Of a stretch of 64,000 bases of DNA, positions 27,113 through 35,863 are shown piece by piece. Location: the NCBI GenBank assembly GCA_903882875.1, contig CAIRYQ010000044.1, forward strand, positions 1-64,000, given 5' to 3'. Source of the DNA: an uncultured Spartobacteria bacterium. Its GTDB lineage: Bacteria > Verrucomicrobiota > Verrucomicrobiia > Chthoniobacterales > Chthoniobacteraceae. The position numbers were made by a program, and so were the translations under genes. The first letter of the stretch is position 1. Every line of letters begins with the position of its first letter. Under the pieces are notes generated by a model that worked only from the letters and a program-made list of their open reading frames with translations, was not told the DNA's origin and did not search any database.

Positions 27113-28368
27113 AACTTGGCCGCCGCCCTGCCCGCGCGCATTCCAGTCGCAAAGCAGCCCTGCAGCAGGAAGCCGCCTGTCGGCGCCTCCCAATCAATCA
27201 TCTCGCCTGCGCAGAAAACGCCGGGGAGCTTTTTGAGCATCAGCGATTCGTCGAGTTCGCTCCAGCACACGCCGCCCGCGCTCGATATCGCCTCGGCAAT
27301 CGGACGCGGCGCGAGCAGCGGGATGCGACAGTCCTTTACTTCCGCCGCGAGCTTTTCCGAGCAATCGAACGGCCCGTGGAACTGCTCCAGCATCGCGCAC
27401 GCGGCATCGGGCAGCTTCCAGCGGATGCGCGCCTCCGCGATGAAATTGCACCGCACGGATTCCATCTTCCTCACAAGCTGCCCGGTGGAAAACGTCGGCT
27501 TGAAATCAATGCGGATCTCCGGCGACGGCATCGTGCGCAGCGTGCGCCCGAGTTGGTAGATGAGCGTGCCCTGGATGCCGTAGCGCACGGGCATCAATTC
27601 GCCGATTGCGAGCGTGTCTCCCGCGCGCACGTGGAGATTGTGCAGGCCCTGCCCCTCGACACGCGAGCGGGTCTCCGGCGTCCACGCAACTTCCCAGCCG
27701 CAATTCGCCGAGCGCAATTCGCACACGCTGATTCCAAGCGATTGTAGGATGCCGCCCCAGCCGCCATCTGATCCCGTCTCCGGCCACGAGCCGCCGCCGA
27801 GCGCCAGCACCACTGCGTCATGCTCGTGAGCGGTCGCATCATTTTCAAAAAGCACCGTCAGCGGCGTGCCCGGCCGCAGCCCACTCCAGCGGTGATTCAC
27901 CGCAAACTGCACGCCCGCACTCCGCAGCCGCGCGACCCATCGGCGCAGCAGCGGCGCGGCCTTCTTCATCACCGGAAATACTTTGCCGCCCGATGACGCG
28001 AATGTCTCCACGCCGAGATCGAACGCCCACTTGCGCAACGCCGCGCTGTCGAACTCCGCAAGGCAATCGCGCCAGAAATTCGCAGGCATCTCCCCTCCTG
28101 AATACATGCTGGCGAACTTCCCGGGCTCCGCCGTGTTCGTGAGATTCAGCCCGCTCTTTCCCGCGACGAGAAATTTCCTGCCGACCGAGCGCTTCGCATC
28201 ATACACCGTCACCAACGCACCGGCCTGCACCGCGACTTCCGCGGCCCGCAGTCCCGCGGGACCGCCGCCGATCACGGCGATGCTTTTCGGCGCGCTCACG
28301 TCACTTGGAATTTGGAAGCCATGAAACCCGGAAAGGAAAAAATCAACGCCCTCATTTCCTGGCTTCAT
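27109..28368 (-). CDS. HI0933/BaiN-type NAD(P)/FAD-dependent flavoprotein
   Basis: 419 residues from the ATG at 28368, or 396 from a GTG at 28299. The dinucleotide-binding site [16 protein letters not shown] comes immediately after the GTG, so residues before it are not needed for the fold. Family features: [62 protein letters not shown], and the C-terminal [20 protein letters not shown]...[18 protein letters not shown] region (only ends quoted). This matches the TIGR03862-like branch of the family. The substrate is unknown. It lies just downstream of ribBA, which supplies flavin; the 5' end overlaps a perfect 19-bp inverted repeat. Confidence 0.85.
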   Translation of the reverse strand: MKPGNEGVDFFLSGFHGFQIPSDVSAPKSIAVIGGGPAGLRAAEVAVQAGALVTVYDAKRSVGRKFLVAGKSGLNLTNTAEPGKFASMYSGGEMPANFWRDCLAEFDSAALRKWAFDLGVETFASSGGKVFPVMKKAAPLLRRWVARLRSAGVQFAVNHRWSGLRPGTPLTVLFENDATAHEHDAVVLALGGGSWPETGSDGGWGGILQSLGISVCELRSANCGWEVAWTPETRSRVEGQGLHNLHVRAGDTLAIGELMPVRYGIQGTLIYQLGRTLRTMPSPEIRIDFKPTFSTGQLVRKMESVRCNFIAEARIRWKLPDAACAMLEQFHGPFDCSEKLAAEVKDCRIPLLAPRPIAEAISSAGGVCWSELDESLMLKKLPGVFCAGEMIDWEAPTGGFLLQGCFATGMRAGRAAAKL

Positions 28369-28382
28369 GGCTTCCAAATTCC
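28307..28382. repeat. 19-bp perfect inverted repeat at the ribBA/flavoprotein junction
   Basis: Bases 28307-28325 and 28364-28382 are exact reverse complements (19 of 19) with a 38-base spacer. The right arm covers the putative ATG (28366-28368) of the flavoprotein and lies 15 bases after the ribBA stop. It may be a ribBA terminator or attenuator, in which case the flavoprotein probably starts at the GTG at 28299. Confidence 0.5.
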
Positions 28383-28397
28383 TCCTGCTAATGCGCG

Positions 28398-29606
28398 CTA
28401 GAGCAGATGGCCCATCTTGGTCCGCTTGGTTTCGAGATATTTTGCGTTGTGCCGGTTCGGCACGGACTTCAGCGGGACCACCTCGACGATTTTCAATCCG
28501 TAGCCATCGAGGCCGATGACTTTTTTCGGATTGTTCGTCATGAAGCGCATCTTGCGCACGCCGAGGTCGTGGAGAATCTGCGCGCCGACTCCGTAGTCGC
28601 GCAGCTCCGGCGCGAAACCGAGCTTGATGTTCGCCTCCACCGTGTCGAGTCCCTCCTCCTGCAGCTTGTAGGCGTGGATTTTCGCGGGCAGCCCGATGCC
28701 GCGCCCCTCGTGCTGGCGCATGTAGAGCAGCACGCCGTTGCCCGCCTTCTCGATGAGTTGCATCGCGCGGTGAAGCTGCGTGCCGCAATCGCACCGCAAC
28801 GAGCCGAGCACATCGCCGGTGAGGCATTCGCTGTGGACGCGCACGAGCGCGGGGCGCTTCGCGGAAATCTTTCCCTTCACCAGCGCGAGGTGGTGCGCGC
28901 CATCCACCAGCGAACGGTAGAGGTGCAGATCAAATTCGCCGAATTGCGTCGGCATTTTCACCACCTGCTCGCGCTCGATGAGCCGCTCGCTCCGCCGCCG
29001 GTAGGCAATGAGGTCGCTGATGCTGCACAGCTTCAGCTTGTGCTTTTTCTTGAACGCCAGCAGCTCCGGCAGCCGCGCCATGCTGCCGTCGGCGTTCATG
29101 ATTTCGCAAATGACTCCCGCTGGCTGGAGCCCTGCGAGGCGCGCGAGATCCACGCTCGCCTCCGTGTGGCCCGCACGGCGCAGCACGCCGCCGTCCTTCG
29201 CACGCAACGGAAAGATGTGGCCCGGCTGCACGAGTTCGTTTGGCGCGGACTTCGGATCCGCGAGCACGCCGATCGTCCTTGCTCGATCAGCGGCGCTGAT
29301 GCCCGTGCTGATTCCCTTCGCGGCGTCCACGGTCACGGTGAAGTCCGTCTTGTACGACTCGCGGTTTTCGCGGGCCATGCGTTCGAGCCCGAGCGCGTCC
29401 GCGCGTTCCTCGGTGATCGGTGCGCAGATGAGCCCGCGCCCGTGTGTCGCCATGAAATTAACTGTCGCCGGCGTCACTTTTTCCGCGGCCATCACCAGGT
29501 CGCCCTCGTTCTCACGGTCCGCGTCGTCCGTCACGATCACCATGCGCCCCGCGCGGATGTCGCGGATGACGTCTTCTATCGGGTCGAACTTTGCAGAGGT
29601 GGCCAT
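28398..29606 (-). CDS. ribBA: Bifunctional 3,4-dihydroxy-2-butanone-4-phosphate synthase / GTP cyclohydrolase II
   Basis: 402 residues from the ATG at 29606 ([17 protein letters not shown]). The N-terminal RibB domain has the acidic loop [32 protein letters not shown], and the R-A-R-T and [15 protein letters not shown] motifs. The C-terminal RibA domain begins about residue 215 and carries the zinc site [19 protein letters not shown] and the [20 protein letters not shown] catalytic stretch. It makes both precursors of riboflavin from ribulose 5-phosphate and GTP. I looked for an FMN riboswitch in the 105 bases upstream and did not see the conserved core. The flavoprotein gene follows directly. 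Confidence 0.95.
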   Translation of the reverse strand: MATSAKFDPIEDVIRDIRAGRMVIVTDDADRENEGDLVMAAEKVTPATVNFMATHGRGLICAPITEERADALGLERMARENRESYKTDFTVTVDAAKGISTGISAADRARTIGVLADPKSAPNELVQPGHIFPLRAKDGGVLRRAGHTEASVDLARLAGLQPAGVICEIMNADGSMARLPELLAFKKKHKLKLCSISDLIAYRRRSERLIEREQVVKMPTQFGEFDLHLYRSLVDGAHHLALVKGKISAKRPALVRVHSECLTGDVLGSLRCDCGTQLHRAMQLIEKAGNGVLLYMRQHEGRGIGLPAKIHAYKLQEEGLDTVEANIKLGFAPELRDYGVGAQILHDLGVRKMRFMTNNPKKVIGLDGYGLKIVEVVPLKSVPNRHNAKYLETKRTKMGHLL

Positions 29607-29711
29607 TGCCGGAAGAGTGCTGGCGGGACGCGGCAATTCAAAGGGTGAAAATGTCACGGTGAAAAATCCGGACAACTTTCCCCATTCCGCAGCCTGCGCT
29701 TCGCGTTCCCC

Positions 29712-30695
29712 TCACTTCTTCGCCCGGCGGATCACGATCTCCGTGCGGCGGTGCCCCTGCATTTCCTCGATGGTGCCGTCGAGCGGCACACCCTCGGCGG
29801 GACGCGTGGAGCCGTAGCCGACGGTCTTCACATTCTGCGGCGGGATGTTCATGTTTGCGACGAACCACGCCCGCACGGCCTCGGCGCGGCGCTCGCTGAG
29901 CTTCTGGTTGTACTCCGGCGTCCCGGTCGGATCGGTGTGGCCTTCGATCGTGAAATTCGCCGTCTCGATTTCCTTGCCGAGAAATTTTCTTAGCGCCTCG
30001 GCGATCTTGTCGAGTTCGATGCGTCCGTCGTTGCTCACATCCGAGCTGTCGTATCCGAAGGTGAGATTGCCCGGCAGCGAGAGGCGCCGGCTTTGCCCGC
30101 TTCCTTTGGCGAGACCGCTCAGGATGCCTTCGACATTCTGTCCCGCGACCTGGATCGCCTTCGCGGTGCCGTCGCCGTCGGGGCCGGGATCGGTCTGCTG
30201 GCGCGCAAAGACTTTTGGCCCGGTGCGGCCCGAGTTGAAAAACGAGTCGTCGAGCTTCGGCAGCAAATCGTCCGGGTTGATCTTCGGCGTCGTATTGACC
30301 TTCGCCATCTCGATCACCGGCTTTTCGTCCGGTAGCAGCTTCGAGGTGTCCATTTCCTTGTGCTTGGTGGAGACGCTGATCTCGTCCGGCTTCGGCAGTT
30401 CCGTGGGCAGTGTGAGATCCTTTTTCGGCTCCACCTTTTTCTCAGGCAGCACCATTTTCACCTCGTCCTTTTTCGGCTTGTCTTCGATGACTTTCACACG
30501 GTGCAGCGTGGATTCCACCTTCGTGGGCAGATCCGGCGGGCCGAAATTTTCCAGCGTCTTGGCGTTAAAAAAAACCGCGAGGCCCGCGTGGACGACAAGC
30601 GACCCGGTGAGCGCCGTGATGAACCACCCGCGTGTCAGCGAGGGCGGCTGCTGCTGTTCGGTGAAAGCGTCGTAGCGTGACATCGGCTGCATCAT
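29712..30695 (-). CDS. OmpA-family protein with TonB-like N-terminal anchor
   Basis: 327 residues from the first of two adjacent ATGs (30695). One N-terminal membrane helix (residues about 22-42, FITALTGSLVVHAGLAVFF) is followed by a Lys/Pro/Glu-rich periplasmic linker (PEKKVEPKKDLTLPTELPKP). The C-terminal third is an OmpA-like peptidoglycan-binding domain: LTFGYDSSDVSNDGRIELDK, then FTIEGHTDPTGTPEYNQKLS and RRAEAVRAWFV. The layout resembles TonB/TolA-type proteins that end in an OmpA domain, so it probably bridges the inner membrane and the peptidoglycan. It sits between the PIG-L gene and ribBA in a same-strand run. Confidence 0.85.
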   Translation of the reverse strand: MMQPMSRYDAFTEQQQPPSLTRGWFITALTGSLVVHAGLAVFFNAKTLENFGPPDLPTKVESTLHRVKVIEDKPKKDEVKMVLPEKKVEPKKDLTLPTELPKPDEISVSTKHKEMDTSKLLPDEKPVIEMAKVNTTPKINPDDLLPKLDDSFFNSGRTGPKVFARQQTDPGPDGDGTAKAIQVAGQNVEGILSGLAKGSGQSRRLSLPGNLTFGYDSSDVSNDGRIELDKIAEALRKFLGKEIETANFTIEGHTDPTGTPEYNQKLSERRAEAVRAWFVANMNIPPQNVKTVGYGSTRPAEGVPLDGTIEEMQGHRRTEIVIRRAKK

Positions 30696-30784
30696 TACAG
30701 CGGGGAGGGGAGAAATGCAAACATGGGCGCGAAGGCGAGGTAAGCGGGGCTTGATGCGCCGGAGCCTTTGAAAAAGGGGCCGCG

Positions 30785-31474
30785 CTACAGGATGTCCACC
30801 GCGTGCGTGTTCATCGCCCGGAGCGCCTCCGCAAATTTCACCCCGCACGCGGCGCCGCGATAGCGCGAGATGTTTGCCTTCGCTGCCTGCGCTGCGTCTG
30901 GTTCCGCTGCGTCGAACGGTTTGTTGCGCACGAACGCCATTAGCTGGCCGAGCCATTCCATCGCGGGCACCCACAGGTCGGTCACATTCACAAACGTGTC
31001 CGGCTCGAATCCGATCGTGTGGCCGGGGCCGTTGTCGTAGCAGTAGATCTGCCGCGGCGCGCGTGCCTTCGGGTCGTTCAAAATCGTCCCGGCCTGGCGC
31101 AGCGCGATTTTGCTCAGCGCCGCGGCCGCCTCGTGGTCGGGATGCCGGTCGTGATGCCACAGCATGAATGCCACGTCCGGCGCGACTTCTGCGACAACAC
31201 GCGCGACGGCCCTCTTACTGTCGTGCGTCACTTCGATCCCACCCGATGCGAAATCGAGGAAACGCATCTCGATCCCGTGAAAATGCGCAAGCTGCGTGCT
31301 TGTCTCGATCAGTCCTCGCTCGCGGCCTTTCACCGGCGGCCAGTTCGTGTAGTCGCCGATGAGCGAGAGCACGACGACGCGCCAGTCCTTGCGCACCGCA
31401 TCGAGGAGGATGCCGGGAATGCCGAACACGCAGTCGTCGTAGTGCGCGCCGATGGCGAGGAGTGTCTTGCTCAT
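30785..31474 (-). CDS. PIG-L/LmbE-family N-acetylglucosamine-type deacetylase
   Basis: 229 residues. The first metal motif is LLAIGAHYDDCVFGIPG, with Tyr where most members have Pro (AHPDD), and the second is MLWHHDRHPDHEAAAAL, both with the zinc-binding His/Asp residues in place. The family removes acetyl groups from GlcNAc-containing substrates such as GlcNAc-inositol or bacillithiol and mycothiol precursors, or from sugar antibiotics. No thiol-biosynthesis neighbour is visible. It follows the DUF1549/DUF1553 gene by 46 nt. Confidence 0.85.
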   Translation of the reverse strand: MSKTLLAIGAHYDDCVFGIPGILLDAVRKDWRVVVLSLIGDYTNWPPVKGRERGLIETSTQLAHFHGIEMRFLDFASGGIEVTHDSKRAVARVVAEVAPDVAFMLWHHDRHPDHEAAAALSKIALRQAGTILNDPKARAPRQIYCYDNGPGHTIGFEPDTFVNVTDLWVPAMEWLGQLMAFVRNKPFDAAEPDAAQAAKANISRYRGAACGVKFAEALRAMNTHAVDIL

Positions 31475-31520
31475 GTGCGCAGCGGCTGCAATCGGATGCG
31501 GAAAATTCGGCCCGCGAGTC

Positions 31521-34500
31521 CTACCGGTTGAACAGAAACGCCGGCGTGTTCACCAGCGCCCAGACGAGATCCTGCGAGCCGGTGAGTCGGCGGTTGGTCA
31601 TCTGGGTCTTGCTCTGCTCCGCGTCCGCGCGGAGCTGCACGAGTTTCGGGTCAATGCGGATCGGCTCCTCGGCTTTGGTGAGCGCGCCACGGCGCTCGAC
31701 GATGCCGGGATCGGCCGGCAGCGGCATCTGGTTCTTTGCGAGCGTGAGGCGGCGCTTCACGAGATCCGGATCGTTGTCCTTCCAATAGGCGGTGATGGCG
31801 GCCTTGTCCTCATTGCTGCGCAACGCCGCGGGCTTTTTCAGCGCCTCGGTCACGGCGATCGGCAGGCCGAAGCTCAGCGGTGAGCTCCCCGTGGTGACGT
31901 AGAGCCGGAAGCGCGCGATGTTGAAGCCCGCCGCACGCGGCTGGTTGAGTTCGAAGCGCAGGCGCAGGCCATTCGCGTCGCCGAGGGGCTTCGCGAGCGC
32001 GAACGCCGCGTAGTGCGGCATGCCGACCTGCTGCGCGATCGCCCAGCCGTTGTTGCCGTCGCCCTTCTTGTCATCAATCGCCTTTGCGGGTTCAAAATTC
32101 GGCTGGCTGAAGTCCGCGGCCGCGCCGTTGAATTTCGCGTCGTCAATCTGCTTCTTGCTCCCGAACGCCCCGGTCTTCAGCGAGATTTCGCCGAGGACAA
32201 AATTGCCCGCCGCAAATCCGGGTCCGAATGCCGCCGCGTTCGCATCGGGCAGCACCTCGATCATCACGCCGGTGATTCCCGTAAGCTTGGTGTCGGCGAC
32301 CACGGTGTAGTCGGTGGATTTTGCCGCGCCGCCGCTCGCGCGGATCGTGCCGTCGGGCTGCTTCATTATGTCCACGCCGCCGGTCGCCTTTGGCTCGATG
32401 AGATCGAGCGGCACCCAGCCCGTGTAGGTCTTCGCGATCGGCACGGTCGCCTCGAAATTCGCCTGCGCCGCCGCGAGCTTCGTCTCTTCGTATTCCTTCA
32501 CGGCCTTCTCCGCGGTCGCCACGCTCTCGACGCGCTTCTTCTCGGCCTCGGCGATCTTCGGCGCAGCTTCTTTTTCGTAGCGCACAAGTTCCGTCTTCGC
32601 CGCTGCGATCGCCGCTGTGCGTTCCGTCTCCAGCTTCGCAATGACGGGAGCCTGTTCCTTTTCCTTCGCGTCGAGCGCGGCGAGCAGATTCTTGTGCTCC
32701 TGCTCGATGCCTGCCCATGCCTCCAGCGTGCGCGCAATTTCCCCCTCGCCCGCGGGACGGCTGAGGACGCGGGCAAAAATTTCGTCAATGAGACGGCGAT
32801 CATCCGGCTGTGCGGCGACGAGCTTGGGCAGAGCATTGCTCGGATCGCCGATTGCGTCGGCGATGGCCGGGCCGCTGAGCAGCGCCATCACGCTGCCGAG
32901 GCGGAGGTCGCTGCTGCGCTCGCACTCACACGCGCTCTCACGCGCGGGGCGTCCGGCATTCGCGAGGAATCCGCTCGGCAGATCGGCTTGCGAATCCGCG
33001 AGCATTCCGGCGCGTACGCCGCCGGGCAGACGCGATCCCGCACCGGTCACTTTCAGCACGGAATCGTAGAGCACCTCGGCGGGCAGCCTGCGTGCGAGCG
33101 CGTGCGAGTAGTTCGTCTTGTCGTCCTCGTTCCACTGGTTTGTCGCGAGCGCGAGCTGGTAGGTGCGCGACTTGCAGATTGCACGCAGCACATGCCGCAC
33201 GTCGAAATTATGTGCGATGAATTCCCTCGTGAGATATTCAAGCAGTTCGGGATTCGTCGCCGGGTTGCCCGCGCGGATGTCGTCGAGCGGCTCGATGATG
33301 CCGGTGCCGAGCAGGTAGCCCCACTGGCGGTTCACGTAGCTGGAGGCAAAGTAGCGGTTGTCCGCGGAGGTGATCCATGCGGCGAGCTGTTCGCGGCGCG
33401 AGCCCGCGCTTTCGGCCTTCGCAGGGAAGGGGAATGTCGGCTCGGCGACCTTGTTGGTGCGAAGATGGATCATGTCGCCTTTCGGCTGATCCTTTACGAT
33501 TTCAAAAAGCGCGCGCGGCTTTTCCACCGCCGTGCCGACCAGCTTCGCGCCACCCGCCGCGGGATCATCCGCAAACGACACCTGTGAAAAAAATGCACCG
33601 AGGTGATAATACTGATCCTGCGTCCACCGCTCGAACGGATGGTCGTGGCACTTGTTGCAGTTGAAGCGCGTCGCGAGGAAGAGGTGCGTCGTGTTCTCCA
33701 TCGTCTCCGCGGGGTCGCGCAGGATCTTCCAGTAGCTCGCGGCGGGGTTCTCCTTGTTCGAGCCGGATGCGGTCACGATTTTTCGCACGAACTGATCGTA
33801 GGGCGTGTTGTCCGCGATCTCCTTGCGGATCCAGTCGCGGAAAAGTTGCACGCCCTGGGCACCGAGGAATTTCGAGTTCACCTGGAGCAGGTCGCACCAC
33901 TTGTTCGTCGCGTGCTCGACGAATTCCGGTGAGCCGATGAGACGGTCAATCACCGCATCGCGCTTCTCGCGCAGCGGCTTTTCATCGGCGAGGAATGCGC
34001 GCAGCTCCTCGGAGGTCGGCGGCTGGCCGGTGAGATCGAGATACACGCGGCGGAGAAAATCCGCATCGCCGCACACTTCCGACGGCGCGATTTTCATCCG
34101 CTGCCATTTTGCAGCGACGAGTTCGTCAATGCGGCCCCACGTCTCCGTCTGCTTCCAGACAAAGCCGCTGCGGTCGCCCATCACTGTGAGCGTGGTTGCC
34201 GCGTAATTTCCCTCGTAGCGCGCGAGCACCGGCGCTTCGCCGCGGCGCAGCGTGTTGATGAGCGCGTTCGTCTCCGGTATCGCAGCGGCGACATCGCCGT
34301 TGCCGCTGTCCACGAACGCCTCCGCCGTCACGTCGCGCGTCTTGCCGTCGGAAAAAGTCGCGACCACGCGGAACTGCTGCCGCGCGCCCGGCTCGGGCAC
34401 GACGGGATTTTTCGGGAACACCTCGATGGACTTCACGCGTTCCACGCCGAGGTCCAGCTTCGCGCCGTCCGCGATCCACGCGCGCAGGATCCCGTAATAT

Positions 34501-35201
34501 TTCTCGCCGAGCTTCGTGCGCTGGCCGCCCTCGTGCGGCACGCCGGCGGTGGATTTCAGAAGCATCAGCGAATCATCCGGTGATGCCGCGTTCAGCCGCC
34601 GTCCGGCGAGATCGTCCTTCAGCGAGCGTACATCGAAAATCGGATCATAGCCGCGCAGCGAGAGCTTGAAGCCGTATTTGCCTTCCTTCGCGCCGTGGCA
34701 CGTGCCCGCGTTGCAGCCGAGCTTCGTCATCACGGGATTCACGTCGCGGATGAAATCCACGGTCGCATTTTCCACAATGCCGCCGACCTCGATCGCGGCC
34801 GATGCCTTCTGCCCGGCAATCTCCGCATTCAGCGTAGTCGAGCCATTTTTCCGCGCTTCGATGTGACCCGATTTCGATACATCCGCGCAGCCGCCTCCGA
34901 GCTTCAGGGAGGCGAGCCGCGTGACATCCGCGACCTCGCCGGACTGGAGCTTTGCGAAAACGATCACCTGCGCCGCCGCGAATTTTCCGTCGAGCGCGAT
35001 CTTTGCCGGCTCGATGGTGAGGGAGACGATCTTCTGCTTAGGCATCGTCTCCGTGGCTGGCTGCATCATCGGGGCATCCGCGGCGGAGAGCGTCGCGGGC
35101 AGCGCGAGGGATGCGAGCAGGGATGCGAGCAGGGATGCGAGCAGGGAGAGGGATGCGAGCAGGGAGAGGGATGCGAGCAGGGAGAGGGAGGTGATTTTCA
35201 T
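31521..35201 (-). CDS. Exported DUF1549/DUF1553 protein with cytochrome-like and coiled-coil regions
   Basis: 1226 residues. The signal peptide contains five LLAS repeats (see the repeat at 35108). Residues about 45-145 look like a bacterial Ig-like domain; then DVNPVMTKLGCNAGTCHG gives a possible haem-binding C-x4-C-H of the PSCyt1 type. DUF1549 follows (WGRIDELVAAKWQRM, FLRRVYLDLTGQPPTSEELR), and DUF1553 (AAWITSADNRYFASSYVNRQ, WGYLLGTGIIEPLDDIRAGN, RRLPAEVLYDSVLKV). Between residues about 820 and 1110 the DUF1553 sequence is interrupted by a Lys/Glu/Ala coiled coil and a discoidin-like beta region; the family tail DLVWALVNTPAFLFNR resumes at the end. Such proteins are typical of Planctomycetes and Verrucomicrobia; they are thought to act on extracellular polysaccharide, without firm biochemistry. 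Confidence 0.85.
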   Translation of the reverse strand: MKITSLSLLASLSLLASLSLLASLLASLLASLALPATLSAADAPMMQPATETMPKQKIVSLTIEPAKIALDGKFAAAQVIVFAKLQSGEVADVTRLASLKLGGGCADVSKSGHIEARKNGSTTLNAEIAGQKASAAIEVGGIVENATVDFIRDVNPVMTKLGCNAGTCHGAKEGKYGFKLSLRGYDPIFDVRSLKDDLAGRRLNAASPDDSLMLLKSTAGVPHEGGQRTKLGEKYYGILRAWIADGAKLDLGVERVKSIEVFPKNPVVPEPGARQQFRVVATFSDGKTRDVTAEAFVDSGNGDVAAAIPETNALINTLRRGEAPVLARYEGNYAATTLTVMGDRSGFVWKQTETWGRIDELVAAKWQRMKIAPSEVCGDADFLRRVYLDLTGQPPTSEELRAFLADEKPLREKRDAVIDRLIGSPEFVEHATNKWCDLLQVNSKFLGAQGVQLFRDWIRKEIADNTPYDQFVRKIVTASGSNKENPAASYWKILRDPAETMENTTHLFLATRFNCNKCHDHPFERWTQDQYYHLGAFFSQVSFADDPAAGGAKLVGTAVEKPRALFEIVKDQPKGDMIHLRTNKVAEPTFPFPAKAESAGSRREQLAAWITSADNRYFASSYVNRQWGYLLGTGIIEPLDDIRAGNPATNPELLEYLTREFIAHNFDVRHVLRAICKSRTYQLALATNQWNEDDKTNYSHALARRLPAEVLYDSVLKVTGAGSRLPGGVRAGMLADSQADLPSGFLANAGRPARESACECERSSDLRLGSVMALLSGPAIADAIGDPSNALPKLVAAQPDDRRLIDEIFARVLSRPAGEGEIARTLEAWAGIEQEHKNLLAALDAKEKEQAPVIAKLETERTAAIAAAKTELVRYEKEAAPKIAEAEKKRVESVATAEKAVKEYEETKLAAAQANFEATVPIAKTYTGWVPLDLIEPKATGGVDIMKQPDGTIRASGGAAKSTDYTVVADTKLTGITGVMIEVLPDANAAAFGPGFAAGNFVLGEISLKTGAFGSKKQIDDAKFNGAAADFSQPNFEPAKAIDDKKGDGNNGWAIAQQVGMPHYAAFALAKPLGDANGLRLRFELNQPRAAGFNIARFRLYVTTGSSPLSFGLPIAVTEALKKPAALRSNEDKAAITAYWKDNDPDLVKRRLTLAKNQMPLPADPGIVERRGALTKAEEPIRIDPKLVQLRADAEQSKTQMTNRRLTGSQDLVWALVNTPAFLFNR
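35108..35191. repeat. 12-nt/6-nt repeat tract inside a signal peptide
   Basis: Five copies of the 12-mer GGGATGCGAGCA occur in 84 bases: three in direct succession (35108-35143) and two more, each separated by the 6-mer GGGAGA. On the minus strand they encode LLAS and LS units in the hydrophobic core of the DUF1549/1553 protein's signal peptide. All units are multiples of three, so gain or loss of a unit would lengthen or shorten the core without shifting the frame. Confidence 0.85.
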
Positions 35202-35369
35202 AGGGAAATAAATGGCGAAGGAGAAACCGGGGCGTGAGGTGACTCTTAGTGCGGACAGTGTGCGAAGGCGGCAAGATGCGAAACCGCAAATCCGCCCGCA
35301 TTGAACCGCCCGAAGAAGAAAGCTGAAACGACCGCTCGCATCCGGGCAAAATTGTGCGATGATGGCCGA

Positions 35370-35771
35370 ATGAAGACAACCTACGGATTTTCTCGCCGCG
35401 GCCCGGATCGGGTGGCGGAGGAGCTCGCCTCAGTGCTTTCCAAGAAGACGCCCTTTGAATTCAAGGCGCTCTTTGACATCGTCCACACGAACCTCCGCGC
35501 GAAGAACGCGGCATCCGGCGGCGAGGAAATGCTCCGGCTGCGCCTTTACGAGAAACTCCAGAATTTCGTGCAGGCCGGCTTTGCAAAAAAGACCGGCAAG
35601 GAATACCGCGGCGTGCCGAAGGGCCTCGAGACCTTCCTCTCGACGGCTGCGGATCTGAACGCAAAGTTCGCCGCAGGCACGCACAGCCGCCCGCCCGTGA
35701 TTCCAGTGATCCCCGTGGCTCCTGTTGTTGCAAAGCCCAAGGCCAAGCGCGCGGCCGCCGGTTCGCTCTGA
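35370..35771 (+). CDS. Small hypothetical protein, winged-helix-like
   Basis: 133 residues from the ATG at 35370. Residues 1-85 are helical and charged (GPDRVAEELASVLSKKTPFE, then FKALFDIVHTNLRAKNA, LRLRLYEKLQNFVQAGFAKK and TGKEYRGVPKGLETFL), with the alternation of a small winged-helix DNA-binding fold; the tail is Pro/Ala/Val-rich with a basic end (KPKAKRAAAG). I do not recognise the family. It is divergent from the DUF1549/1553 gene and 92 nt ahead of the glycosyltransferase. Confidence 0.55.
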   Translation: MKTTYGFSRRGPDRVAEELASVLSKKTPFEFKALFDIVHTNLRAKNAASGGEEMLRLRLYEKLQNFVQAGFAKKTGKEYRGVPKGLETFLSTAADLNAKFAAGTHSRPPVIPVIPVAPVVAKPKAKRAAAGSL

Positions 35772-35863
35772 GCTGAAAATCTCCGAAGTCGGAAAATCGG
35801 ACGCCCGGCTCGGACGCCGCGGTGCTTGCCAATTTACCCGCGTGCCGGTTTCGTGCCGCGCGA

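Noticed and set aside
29607-29711. FMN riboswitch in front of ribBA
   Set aside because: The conserved core sequence is not found in the 105 bases between the OmpA-like gene and ribBA.
32013-33587. Plus-strand open frame of more than 500 codons opposite the DUF1549/1553 gene
   Set aside because: Arg/His-rich translation with no motif; the opposite strand carries the family blocks.
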